Part shown: piece after piece, positions 11,593-22,400 of the stretch
Numbering within the stretch: the stretch's first letter is position 1
Layout: every line of letters starts with the position of its first letter
NCBI GenBank assembly: GCA_050084985.1
Contig: JBITNC010000001.1
Location: forward strand, 148,428,001 to 148,492,000
Length of the DNA: 64,000 nt
From: Nageia nagi
Taxonomy: Eukaryota; Pinophyta
Direction: 5' to 3'
Notes under the pieces: model-generated
The model's database searches: none
What the model was told of the DNA's origin: nothing
The model's input: the letters and a program-made list of their open reading frames with translations, nothing else
Made by a program: the position numbers and the translations under genes

Positions 11593-12823
11593 TTTTTTTT
11601 GGTAATGGTAAAATTAATTTATAGCATGTTTTCAAGAAACAGAGCCCCAAAACTTGTATTTACAAATAGATATTCAAGATTTACATTTGAAGCAAAAAGA
11701 AGCAAAAACAGTCTTCTCGTAGCCTATGAGGCATCATCCTTTCAAGCTATCTCTTGGTCACACCAACCTCATATGGGATGAACAATGGAACTCAAATCAA
11801 CCTCAAAATTGGAGTCCTTATTGACGTAGTCCCAAAGCAATTCTATCTCCATATTCGTAAGGCCTTCTGAGTTGGGAATTGGGGTGGCAGTAGGAATCTC
11901 CTTTAGGTGAGATGCCAGGGACACCTTCCACTTGCCTTCACCAAATCGTTGCTTGTTATACCATGGATATTGGATGGCCTTTAATGCTCATCTAACTTCT
12001 TTGACCTTCCTCCATTCCTTATCACCTTTACCAATCCACCCCCATTCCTCAAAATGTCTCTTCTTCTTATAGGGTTTTTTGAACCTCATTTTGGGAATGA
12101 GGGTCCTGAGTCTGCTAGGTCTTGGGTGTTGCTCCTTCTAATCTTGGGGGTTCAAAATTGACTGGGTATCCCCCTGACCCGATGTCCCGTCCTTGCTACT
12201 TTTCGAAGAGTTAGAGCCCTGGTAACCATACTTTGGGGGAGACCAACTCCAATCCTCTTCCTCCTCAAAAATTGTTTAGAATTCCTTCGGCTCTTCTTCC
12301 CCTTGCCTTGGGGATTCCTTCAATCTGAATGCCATGTCCTCGCCTGTAGCTACGGGGCTCAAAGTTGAGCCTTTCTGGTTTCTATCCTCCTCCCTATCTC
12401 CTACACCGACTAACTCTTTCGAATCCTCATCATAAAAGTAATCGACCAATTTGATTGTACTCTTAGGCTTAGGCATCGAGCTAGGTTCCATCTATGGTTC
12501 CTTGGAGCAGTTTCTCAAAGTTCAAGGAGATTGCTTCAGGTGAGGGGCTCCTACGGGCATTAGAGCTCCCAGAGTCTACTGGGGTTGGGTGCAACATTAG
12601 AATCATGAGCATTTATTGGTATAAGGGTCTAGCCCATCAGGCCCCCACCATCACGAAGTTAACCAGAATCTTAATGAACCCTTGGTGCAATGATAAATCA
12701 TGCTGATTCTTTTGGATGCAAGCTCCAAGAGAGTGAACAAAAAAAAATGGCAAATTTATCCTACCCCTACCTCTAAAATGATTCCACATGACAAAGTGAA
12801 TGTCAAAAAGCTCTATGTAGCTT
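11593..12823 (-). pseudogene. Retroposed (processed) sequence with poly(A) and a 241-codon dead ORF
   Basis: The insert is 1.23 kb, flanked by 19-bp direct repeats, and ends on its minus strand in a poly(A) (T run at 11591-11600 on plus). One minus-strand frame runs from ATG at 12491-12489 to TGA at 11771-11769. This is 241 codons with no frameshift and three internal stops (TAA 12278-12276, TAG 12140-12138, TGA 11990-11988). A TAG lies directly before the ATG. The peptide is acidic and serine-rich at the N-terminus (PKSTIKLVDYFYDEDSKELV), basic in the middle (RFKKPYKKKRHFEEWGW), and ends in LTNMEIELLWDYVNKDSNF. I do not recognise the family. It could be a processed gene copy or the gag-like ORF of a non-LTR element. 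About 330 nt of leader and 170 nt of trailer flank the ORF. Confidence 0.6.
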
Positions 12824-12842
12824 AATAGAAAATTGTTATCTT
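12824..12842. repeat. Right target-site duplication of the retroposed sequence
   Basis: This is the second copy of the 19-bp repeat that starts at 11574. It abuts the 5' end of the minus-strand insert. Confidence 0.75.
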
Positions 12843-13348
12843 ATTATTCAAGAAAAGATAACATATTGATGCTTCTCTCAATTCCTTAGTTCTTTTATTA
12901 TCATTTATTATGATATTATTCTTCACAACCACCTATTGATGTCATAGTCCTTAAATCCAAATTTGTGTTAGTGGTAATTAGTTTTCCAAATAGAAGTGTT
13001 ATAGAATAATGTATATTTTTTTTCCTTTGTGTACTTTATCTTACTCGATCCATATTAATTTGTTTTACATTCTCTTGGCAATGAATCTTGTAAGCTTTAA
13101 AGATTTGTCAATAACCTTTTGACTCTATTTGTTGATTTGATTCAATTTTTTTTAGTTCTTCACCTATATTATTCTCTAAGAGGCTATTTAGAGGATTAGT
13201 GTATCATGTTAAAAAAACAAAAATCTTTTAGTTGATACTTCACATTTTCTTTAATGATATTGTTGCAACATACAATGAAATTCCATGTAATTTTGGACTC
13301 TTAGTTTAATAAGGGTTATTGCTTGATGATCAAAATATGACCACATAG
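12843..13348. other. AT-rich spacer
   Basis: Nothing recognisable apart from T-rich runs. Confidence 0.4.
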
Positions 13349-13985
13349 CTCGTGCGTATATCAAAATTTTGCCATTGTATTTGTCCAATCGCATTGTTCC
13401 AATCCATTACATCATATGTATATATCAATTGATTTTTGGTTAGTGATTTCCCTAGCATAACGATAATGTATGTATATGATTCTATGTATTACAACGAGAA
13501 TGCCTATTACATGCGTATATCATCTATAATATCTTGTGCATATATCAAATACATTTTTGACAATATGCTTTTCGACGATAATGATATCTTGTGTGTATAT
13601 CACAAATATTATGTGCGTATATCATGTATTTTTTTGACATCCTATTTTTTGATAAAACTTGTATCTTGTATGTATATCACTACATACATTATGTGTGTAT
13701 ATCATATTTAATATCTCATGCATATATTGCTATAGATATTATGTGTGTATATCATATTTTTTTATCTCATGTGTATATCAAATCTCTTTTCGGTAATAAT
13801 TAATGATAACTTGTGCATATATCAATTTTTTTTGGTGACCTACTTTATATATATATATATATCTTGTGCATATGTCATTATGCATATTACATGCGTATAT
13901 CATATGTTTTATCTTGTGCAAATACATCTATTCATATTACATGCATATATCATATACAATATTTCATGTGTATATCAAATACATT
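13349..13985 (+). repeat. Array of ~18 TG(T/C)G(T/C)ATATATCA-like motifs
   Basis: A 12-14 bp word, usually TGTGCATATATCA, TGTGTGTATATCA or ATGCGTATATCA, recurs all along this stretch. It occurs near 13349, 13415, 13511, 13536, 13590, 13610, 13667, 13690, 13717, 13740, 13766, 13812, 13865, 13890, 13914, 13939 and 13965. Spacing is uneven (about 20-55 bp) and the filler between copies varies. Because the words recur on one strand, all three plus frames yield pseudo-periodic CVYH/ISCAY peptides. These are a by-product, not genes. Confidence 0.75.
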
Positions 13986-14307
13986 GCTGATGACCTACTT
14001 TTAGGGAAGAATGATAGCCTATGTGTAGCACACAATATACCAACCAATATAATAAATAATTCAAATCAAAGAAATTTTGAATTATTCTTTCCCATTTACT
14101 ATAATATATGCACACAACTATTATGATATATGCACAAGTTATTCTTGCAAATTTAAAAAGAAAGAAAACCCTAAACCCATAACATAATCATTAATTGTTA
14201 TGCTGAAACAAGAGAAAGTGAGATCATTGTTGCAATTCTCCTCTCCATTTTTCTATTATTGCAAAACAATGTTTCCACTAAGAGCCTTCGATTATTGCAA
14301 AACATGA

Positions 14308-16081
14308 AGCATTGTTGTAAAGTTCAACTTCAAGTAAGTTGTGCAAAAACCCTAGGGCATTATGTGAATGGAATCCTTGTGTGGATTACATGTTTGAATT
14401 CATAGTGAGACTAGGGTAAATTCTTTATGACTAGGATTTCTAAATTTGCTAGGGTGTAAATTAACTAGTCAGGGTGTAATAGATTTATGTAGAAGCTTTT
14501 CTGGGAATATAAATTTTGCATACATTTCTATTAGGGTTGTTATCAATTTTTTTTGAGAAAGATATCCACATCTAATTATTTTTCCATCCCCCATTTTGTT
14601 CAAACAAAACACTTGTCATGTTAAAGCTCCCTCAAATTATGTCTATCAGGACCAGTATGGAGTCTGTTCATATCCCTAGAAATAATAGCCCTTGCAACAA
14701 TCTTGGATATAGACTTGATTGAGTATGGCATTCATCACATACTTGAAGATTCTTCATAACTCTAATAACGGTTTAGGGTTTGTATTTAACAACCTGAACA
14801 TAATTAATTACCAACTTTTCTCTATGCTGGAAGAGAAACAATTCTTTATCATCAATGTCCACATCCTACAATAAAGGTATTGTATTTAGAATATACCATG
14901 TTGCCATAGAGTTTGGTTTTATGCTTGATAATTCTATTTACTTTAAATTCTAGAGAGTGAATTTTGAAAATCAATTTTGTGTAGTCCATAAACTTGTGTT
15001 TTTATCATTTATCTTGTCAAATAATGCCTAACCCTTGTGTATTCTTTCATAGTTTATATACATGTCTATGAGAGCATTCACAACCACAATATTCAATGAA
15101 AACTCACTTTTAAGTACTCTTTGATGGATGTACATACAATCTTCCAAAGTTACCATGGTCGCACATGTTGGAAGAATATTGAAAAAGGTTATAGAGTTTT
15201 ATGATTGACAAATGCATCTAATGAAAAGTTTGTAGGGTATTTTTTAAAAAATAATTTTTTGTATATCCTGAGGTCATTGCAATCTATGAAGTGTAAAACT
15301 TCCTCAAACTACCATACACAACCAAGAAGGTCAACAATGCATACATAATAATTCATTCTAGGAACAAAGCAATAAAGTGACTCATGATATTAAAGTATAT
15401 ACACTCCTCATCCACTAGACCTACATTCTCATGATGTCAACTAGTGTTTCATGAATGTTTTGGTTTCTCAATTCTTGATATCAATTTCTATTAGAATTTT
15501 AGAATCATGTGGCCTCATAATGTCTATCCAAATATGTAAGGTCAATTGTTCATCCCTACTAATATCATGAAATGATGTTAATTATGCTTACCTAATGCTT
15601 TTAATATAAATTTTAAATTAATGTGCATATGGAGATAGTCATTATACACTTTTGTTTACCAATTTAATGATAATGTTCATCTATTCCAATAAAAAAAACC
15701 ATTTTATTTATTAAAAAAAACCCGAAATTGTTCCAAAGATTTAGTGGTTTTTTCAATCTAGCTAGTATGTTCTATGTTTAGTTATTTTTATTTTCTTTGT
15801 TAATGATAAGATTATTCTTACTACATTAGTCTTATTAACTTATTATTCAATTTTGCAGGTAGAAATTGTAGTTGAAACCAATATCAATAATACTCACAGG
15901 TGTAAGGATCCTTTATATTGCAATGGTTGGTATATCTGCATTTATTGTCGGGTATACAGAATATTTAACATTTTGTTATTTGAACTTATTTATTTTGTGA
16001 AGGCTGAATATCCTCAGATGAGGCAGGTATACCGAGTTTGTAATGCAGCCACTTATCCTATCAACCAAAACCTTAAATTCT
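14308..16081 (+). pseudogene. Repeat E, copy 1: two short exon-like pieces around a ~1.5-kb intron
   Basis: This stretch is homologous along its length to 56610-58360. An exon-like end (AAAGTTCAACTTCAA at 14319-14333) meets a good donor, GTAAGT, at 14334. A TTTTGCAG acceptor ends at 15858. The frame after the acceptor is open to TAG at 16081-16083 and contains HRCKDPLYCNGWYIC, conserved in the second copy. The interior is AT-rich without an open frame, as expected for an intron of 1525 bp. I do not recognise the protein. It could be a gene fragment amplified as a repeat, or part of a DNA transposon with an intron. Confidence 0.5.
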
Positions 16082-16083
16082 AG

Positions 16084-16558
16084 ACCAATTTTTTTTTTTG
16101 AAATGTAACACTTGAATGATCTAGGAATGAACTAGGTGATCCCACATGAGTTTAATAATGCTACTAGCTAGTTCAACACTCAAATGGCAAAATTGGTCAA
16201 GAACCTAGGGTAACCGACCCTGATAAAATTTTTTGGTGTTCACTCCTCAACACTCACCCTATTGAGAAGATGCCTCAAAGGTAACCTCACCATTCCACAT
16301 CTTGTGTGCAATAGGATTTTTGGTCACAATGTGGTGGTCTTCTACTGGGGGCCCATACCACCCGAGAGATCGCACTTCCACTAAGTTAGCATCATCACGT
16401 GATGATAACTCTTCATCTCATAGGAGTAGATAACTTGTCCTAAGCAAGTTTCCATATGAGCAGGTAGCATCGTCTATGGAATAATCATCATACCTCTACT
16501 TGCTAACTGTAAGTGGTATGATTACTAATTACCCTCATCCAATAACTATAGTTTTTTC
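16084..16558. other. Left flank of element A1
   Basis: It is GC-richer than its neighbours, with no open frame. TGTAACACTTGAATGATCTAG near 16107 looks like the start of a gypsy-type LTR. If so, A1 inserted into an older LTR whose remainder continues after A1 (25232 and 36809). The last five bases, TTTTC at 16554-16558, are the left target-site duplication of A1. Confidence 0.4.
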
Positions 16559-17056
16559 TGTTAGAATGTATAATGCATTATTGTAAAGGTTTGTATTAAA
16601 TCTTCTATGTAAGTTCACTAATACATAAGGGTATCATTTGATACCTTAAGTATTTAAGTGAATATGATAATGTAACTTGTCCTACACTTCATGTCATGAG
16701 CATGCCCCTTGGGTAAAAGAATGTGCATGTCATGCTTTTGTAAATTGGATAAAAGGGTGATCCAAAGAGGGATTTTGGCTTATAAATAGAAGGCTCCCTC
16801 TTTGTGATCACACACCAATTATGGAATAAAGTTATGCTATAGGATAATGGTTAGGAGAAAAGAGTAGAAGGATTGTAAGAGTTCATATTTGTTAAGAAGA
16901 GAAATCTAGTTAGTGGATGTACTCCTAGTTGGAGGAACCACTTACATCTTGTGTTATCTTTGTGAGATTGCTTTGTGTGATAATTAGATGTGAATTGAGA
17001 GCTTTCATGTGATCTTAGTAGTTTAGGATTGTTCATGTTATAGCTCAATTCACTTA
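16559..17056 (+). repeat. A1 5' LTR
   Basis: It begins TGTTAGAATG. Its CA end has decayed to TA (CACTTA). CTTATAAATAGAAGG at about 16779 is a TATA box, giving a plausible promoter and transcript start about 30 bp downstream. AGATCTAGTTAGTGGATGTA-type text and a terminal AATTCACTTA complete it. Confidence 0.9.
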
Positions 17057-17058
17057 TT

Positions 17059-17070
17059 TGGTATCAGAGC
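17059..17070 (+). other. A1 primer binding site
   Basis: TGGTATCAGAGC is complementary to the 3' end of plant initiator-Met tRNA and sits 2 nt after the LTR. Confidence 0.9.
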
Positions 17071-20011
17071 ATGGTGTGAAAGCTCATCTTCAACTTGGAG
17101 GTCCTCATTCTTTATCCTTCACTCCATTGTGAGGTAAAAGTGCTTCAAAGTATAACCTTTATCTTCTCTCTCTCTTGGACTACTAACATATTTTTTTGTA
17201 TTAATGCTAGTCATTTATTTTGACAAATTTGCTTAAAAATAGCATTTTTTTATATACTAACATGTCTTATTGTTAGTTATAATTTAAAAAAAATTTATTT
17301 GCTATATATTTTTTTTGCATATTCTTAATTTTTGAAGGTTTTTAATGTATGTTAAAAGATTAAAATATATATTTTTTTCCTTCAAAAATTATATGCAAAA
17401 ATAAAAATATTATATAATAATATATTACAATTTTTTGGTTGTGCCTACCTTAATTTTTATCAAAATAGTTATATTCAACAAATTCAACTATTGTTGATAC
17501 TAACAAAAAAATTGAAAGTAATTTTTTTTTACTTTAAATGAGGGGAGTTTTATTTACAAAAATACATAAATTTGATTTATATAATTTTTGTTTTATTTCA
17601 AAAGTTTTTGAATACAATAATTTTTTTTAAATACATGCCACACCCCGATCAAACCTCCCCTCTCATGGTGGACTTGTCTCCGCTCCACCTCTGTAACACT
17701 CAAACCCTGGTTGCACTGCCTGCCACCCCCTTCAACCTCGTGTGGTGATATTGGGCGATAGGTGAACTTCGCATTTCGCAACCTTCTCACCTCCCTTCTC
17801 TCGCAGCTGTAGTGCTTCAGCGACTATAAGACTCCTTCATGATTTTTGGGTAGCGGTATTGGGGGGTGATTTCCAGCATGTATCGGTAGCAGTCTTTGCA
17901 TAGCTCCTTAGAAATGCATCATCGTTACCCACCCTGTTGCCATGCTCTGTAGTCTTTGCACAGCTCCTTAGTAATGTGTCATGGTCAACCACCCTATTGC
18001 CATGCTCTGCAGTCGTTGCATAGCTCCTTAGTAATCCTTGCACAATTTTTTAAAGGGGGTTTCTTGCCATTTAGATCGACTCCCTCGTCGCACGCCACTC
18101 CTCCGACTTTGCCCATGCACCTGCCAACAAAAACTTCCTCGTGGCCGTTATCTCTACGCGGCTTACCTCTATTGTGTATACTCAAGTTCATTATGTTAAT
18201 AACTTTGACTCTTCTCTTCTTAAAGAAATGAGAATATTAAGGAAAAATGATGACTTGTACTCCAAGGTACTTAGAATTTCTTTAAATACCTATTTTTTTT
18301 TGGCTTCAAGGTACTCTCTATAGCAAAAAAGGTGAACCTTTAGCTTTAACATTGGGAGGAATTTTTTTATATAAGGTAAAATTTGTTTACTTAACATTAT
18401 ATTTTAGTCCTCGAATTTCAATCCCTTGATCAAAATTATTTTTAATGCTTACAAACATAAGCAATTACTCAAAATTTTTGATAAATCTTGGCATTTTTAG
18501 TTAAAATTCTAAGGTAAACTAGCATACAATTTTTTTTCACATGCTTTAGGGATCATGTTTTCTTAAGTAATAAATTTGTTTACTAAAGTAAAACTCGTAA
18601 TACTATACTAAACATTTATTGAAGGGATCTTTTTTTTAAGTAAAAGAAAGGGGAAATACTTTTAATATTTACTTAAACTTTTAGATCCTTTATGCTTAGA
18701 ATATTTTTTTTTCACTTAAAAATTTCTATACCTCTTTAAAAGTTATGGAAATAACGCATGCTAAGTAGTTATCTTTATGCATGCTAAGTATTTAATTCTT
18801 GAAAACTTTATGGTTAATTTTACTTAAAGTTTAATGCATGCCTATTTTAAGGACTTAATTTTTTAAAAGTTAATGTTGCATGCTTAGGACTTAAATTTTA
18901 AGTTATTTTTTGACTTAAATTCCTTAAGTTAAAAGATGCATGATGAGTATTTATCCTTTATGCAAAATTAACTTATGCAATATTTTGGAATTAATGCATG
19001 CTTATGCCTAGTACTTGAATTTTTAAAATGATGCATCCTTACTTAGTATTTAAATTTTAACTAAATGATGCAATTTACTTCTTTTTTTTGCAAAATTAAC
19101 TTGTGAAAACTTGGAAATGATGCATATTGACTTAATTTTTTCAAGCTATGGAATGATGCATACTACTTAAAATCTTAAGTTATTTTTTTTTCCTTATAAG
19201 GAATGTTGTAAAAAATATCCTTTAGGGGTTAGTAAACAAAACCCATTGGACACTTAGGTTTCAAAATTTTGAATGGATGATATTTTACTTATGCTCTTTC
19301 ATGTTTCATACTTTAATTTATTTGCTTATGCAAACAAAAATACAAACATTGATATAAGCAACCCCTAAAATGAACCCATTCGCATGTACATTCCACAACA
19401 TGACTTGTTTGGGGAGCCATAAGGTGAGGACAAGTAGACTGGAGTCTTTAATTTCGACGATCCAAGTGGTGAAAAGTTTGTACTTCTTAATTATCCCTAA
19501 GTCCTATGTTGGTCTGGATTTAACTCCAATAGGTGGACAAGTATGTGTGTAGTGATACCACATATCTGCACATTCATTTAAGGATTATCCTGATAACATA
19601 GGAAGAAAACTTGAAACCTAATCAAGATTAATAATTTGGTTGATCCAATAAATGTTAGAATCTTAGAAAATAGCTAGTGCTTCTCCTTGTAAGAGTATAT
19701 TGCTACCTAAGAGGAATTAGTTAAGGATTAGTAAGACTTGGGCTCCTCTTATGTGAGCATCCAAGTGAAAGCCTAATTTTAGATAAGAAAACAAGCCTCA
19801 ACAATGTCACTCTACATCTACAATTTTTGAGATGAGAAATGTATTTGGGTACATGGGTTATTATTTGAATTGTAAAATATTTACACTTATGAATCAAATC
19901 AAGCATGTATTTAGTGTTAAATATAACATGTATTATTTACTTGGTTAAAACTTAACATTTAATATTATTTATTGAAACCACATGCTTATTATTTCACATT
20001 CTTATGTAGAA
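17071..20011 (+). other. A1 leader (2.9 kb, non-coding) with a GC-richer insert
   Basis: AT-rich sequence brackets a GC-rich, pyrimidine-rich block at about 17635-18180, which contains a 60-bp tandem repeat. A long zone with degenerate copies of ATGCATGCTTACTTAA follows (about 18755-19165). The last part, just before gag, is conserved with A3 and D. No continuous ORF is present, so this is an unusually long untranslated leader. Confidence 0.6.
17889..18035. repeat. 60-bp tandem repeat, about 2.4 copies
   Basis: Units start at 17889, 17949 and 18009, at exactly 60 bp. Each begins G(C/T)AGTC(T/G)TTGCA(T/C)AGCTCC and ends CACCCT(G/A)TTGCCATGCTCT. Confidence 0.9.
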
Positions 20012-20905
20012 ATAGAAGAATCTTTTTTACCCAAACACATTCTTGATGGTTCCAACTATGGAATTTGGGAACCTTAGATGAGAGCTAAATTGCAGACAAG
20101 GAAGCTTTAGTGAACAATGAATGAAAATCTTGTACATCTTATATACGAGAAGGCATTAGAGGCTTACAACATAAAGAATGAGTTGATAACCTCCATGATT
20201 TATGTGTAATTTTAGATAATGTGTTTTTAATGATTTTCTCTTCAACATCGATAAAAGAAGCAAGAGATAAGCTTAAACAAATCTACCTTGGTTCAAACTT
20301 TTCAAGAAGGTTTACCATTCTCCAAAAGTTTCTTCAATCTCATCAAGAGGAAGATGAAAATGTGGCTATCTACTTGAATAAAATCATTGCCCTAAGGACC
20401 CAACTTGTTACTTGTGGGTACAATTGGATTAATAATGAGTTCATGGTCTTCATCATTCTTCAAATCCTTTTTTAAAAGTTTAGAAACTTTATAATGGTTA
20501 TGAAAATAAAGTTTGATGATGAAAAAGAAGTCTTTTACCTTGAGAACTTTTCAAGGCACCTATTGAAGCATGAAAAAACCCTTAACAATAAGGTGTTGAT
20601 TTTTTCTTCAAAGGATAATAATGTTGCCCTTGGAGCCACCAAAACTTCTTTCAAGAAGAAGTTCAACCATCAAAAGAAATCTTATCTTTCCTCTTTGAGA
20701 AAAGAAAAAATAACTACAACAGCAATAGGAACAACAAGATTAATAACCACAACAGTAGAAACCATAGCAACAACAACCACTTCAAGCGAAGAGATGGAAA
20801 AGGCAAAGTAAATAATTTATATCTTAAGAAAAAATTTGATGGTAATTATAACTATTATGGCATTTAAGGTCACAAAGAAGTTGATTGCTACAAAAAGAAA
20901 AGATA
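20012..20905 (+). pseudogene. A1 gag
   Basis: By comparison with A3 and D, gag starts EESF(L)..KHILDGSNYGIWE; here the start ATG has become ATA (20012-20014). This N-terminus is typical of UBN2/DUF4219-type copia gag proteins. A central segment (LKQIYLGSNFSRRFTILQKF, DENVAIYLNKIIALRTQLV) is the capsid-like core. The zinc knuckle near 20840-20885 is damaged: both leading cysteines read Tyr (NYNYYGI), followed by a stop and then GHKEVDCYK. Several stops and frameshifts occur. Confidence 0.8.
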
Positions 20906-22400
20906 AAAAAAATAAAGATAACAAAAATGTAATAAACTACAAAGGAAAGAAAAATACTCATGCTAGTTTTGCTATGACACTCTACTCCATATTTTGCTTT
21001 TTTTCATCTGAATGGATTGTTGACTCTAGTTGCACTAATCACCTATGCTTTGAAAAAAAAAGTTTGAAAACTTTCATAAGTATAAAAAGGATGTAGTTTG
21101 ATAGGTGATAACTCTACCCTTGAAATCCAAGGAAATAGGAGTGTGCTGATTCACGAAAAGGTTCTTAAAAATATTTTTTATATTCCTAAGTTGCTAGAAA
21201 AGGGTACACTTTTGAGTTTGATTTTTAATCCTGGTGCATTAAAAAAGGACTTACCACTTTGGTTAAAGGATTTATGAAAGATAACCTTTACATTATGGAT
21301 CAAGTTTCAACAAAGATGTGTCTTACTTCTAGTGTGTGTTCTAATGGTAATCTTTAGCACCATCATTTAGGGTATCTTAACCATAAGAGTATTCAAATCA
21401 TGAAAGACCAAGATCTTATAGAAGGTTTACCTTCAATTGGTCTATGCAAGAAGTGCATTCTTGGTAAGATGCATAGATAAATATTTGAAAAAGATAAAGC
21501 AATAAGAGCATCTCAACCTCTTCAACTTATGCATTCAGATTTGATGGGTCCATTTCAAACTAAGTAGCTTGGAGGAGCTTCTTACATCTTGACCTTCATT
21601 TATGACTTTAGTAGGATGACCTTTGGGTATTTACTTGAGCATAAGGATCAAACCTTTGAAAGTTTTAAGATTTTTAAGGCCTTTATTGAGAATCAAACTA
21701 ACCTTAAATTTAAGATGTTGAGATTAAATAATAGGAGAGAATATAACAATAATGAATTCAATAACTATTGTGCTAAGTATGGAATTAAGAGGTAGTTTAC
21801 AATTCCATACACTCCTCAGTAGAACAGTGTTATCAAAAGGAAAAATAGAATAATAATGGAGATGGCTAGATGCACGTTAGGTAATCTTTCTAAATTCTTA
21901 TGGGGTGAAGTTATGAGCACTACTATTTATAATTTGAATAGGTGTCCCATAAAAGCCTTTTAGAGTAAAACTTCTTTTGAGACATGATCAAGAAGAAAAC
22001 CTAACATTTATCACCTTAGGGTGTTTGGTTGTGAAGAATTCTCCTCTGTTATTTTTGAGAAAAGGAAAAAGTTAGATAAAAGAGCTAAAGAATACATATT
22101 GATGGGTTATGATAGTTAGCATAGAGGCTATAGGCTTTATTCTCCAAGCTATAAAGCAGTATTCATTTCAAGGGATGTAAATTTCAATGAACTTCCAAAA
22201 AAATTTACTTCTAATGAGAATGTTGATGATCTAGAGGACTCTTCAATTGCTCTTAGTTGGGTGGCTATTAATTTAGATAAGTCATCCCAAGAATAAAATT
22301 ATCTAACATAAAGGGTAACAAGGAGCATGACCTTGAATAAATCCTTAATTTCTAAGATTGACAACAAGCATGAGCTCTCAACTTTCAAAGAAGCTTCTAA
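20906..22400 (+). pseudogene. A1 protease and integrase
   Basis: Protease: EWIVDSSCTNHLCF (about 21009-21050), where the catalytic D-S/T-G has become DSS. Integrase: the zinc region HHHLGYLNHKSIQ...CKKCILGKMH (about 21360-21475). In the catalytic core FIYDFSR has Tyr for the first Asp of the usual DD. The second acidic residue, in RLNNRREYNNNEF, is Asn, and the Glu of the DDE triad is Lys (AAA at 21835-21837, NSVIKRKNR). Stops occur at TAG 21567-21569 and in AACTCCTCAGTAG near 21820, among others. The enzyme cannot be functional. Confidence 0.85.

Noticed and set aside
13349-13985. CRISPR-like array
   Set aside because: The repeated word is short, imperfect and irregularly spaced, and the context is a plant nuclear genome.
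13436-14126. Several overlapping plus-strand ORFs with repeated CVYH and ISCAY-like peptides
   Set aside because: They arise in all three frames from the recurring TGTGCATATATCA motif and have no independent coding signal.
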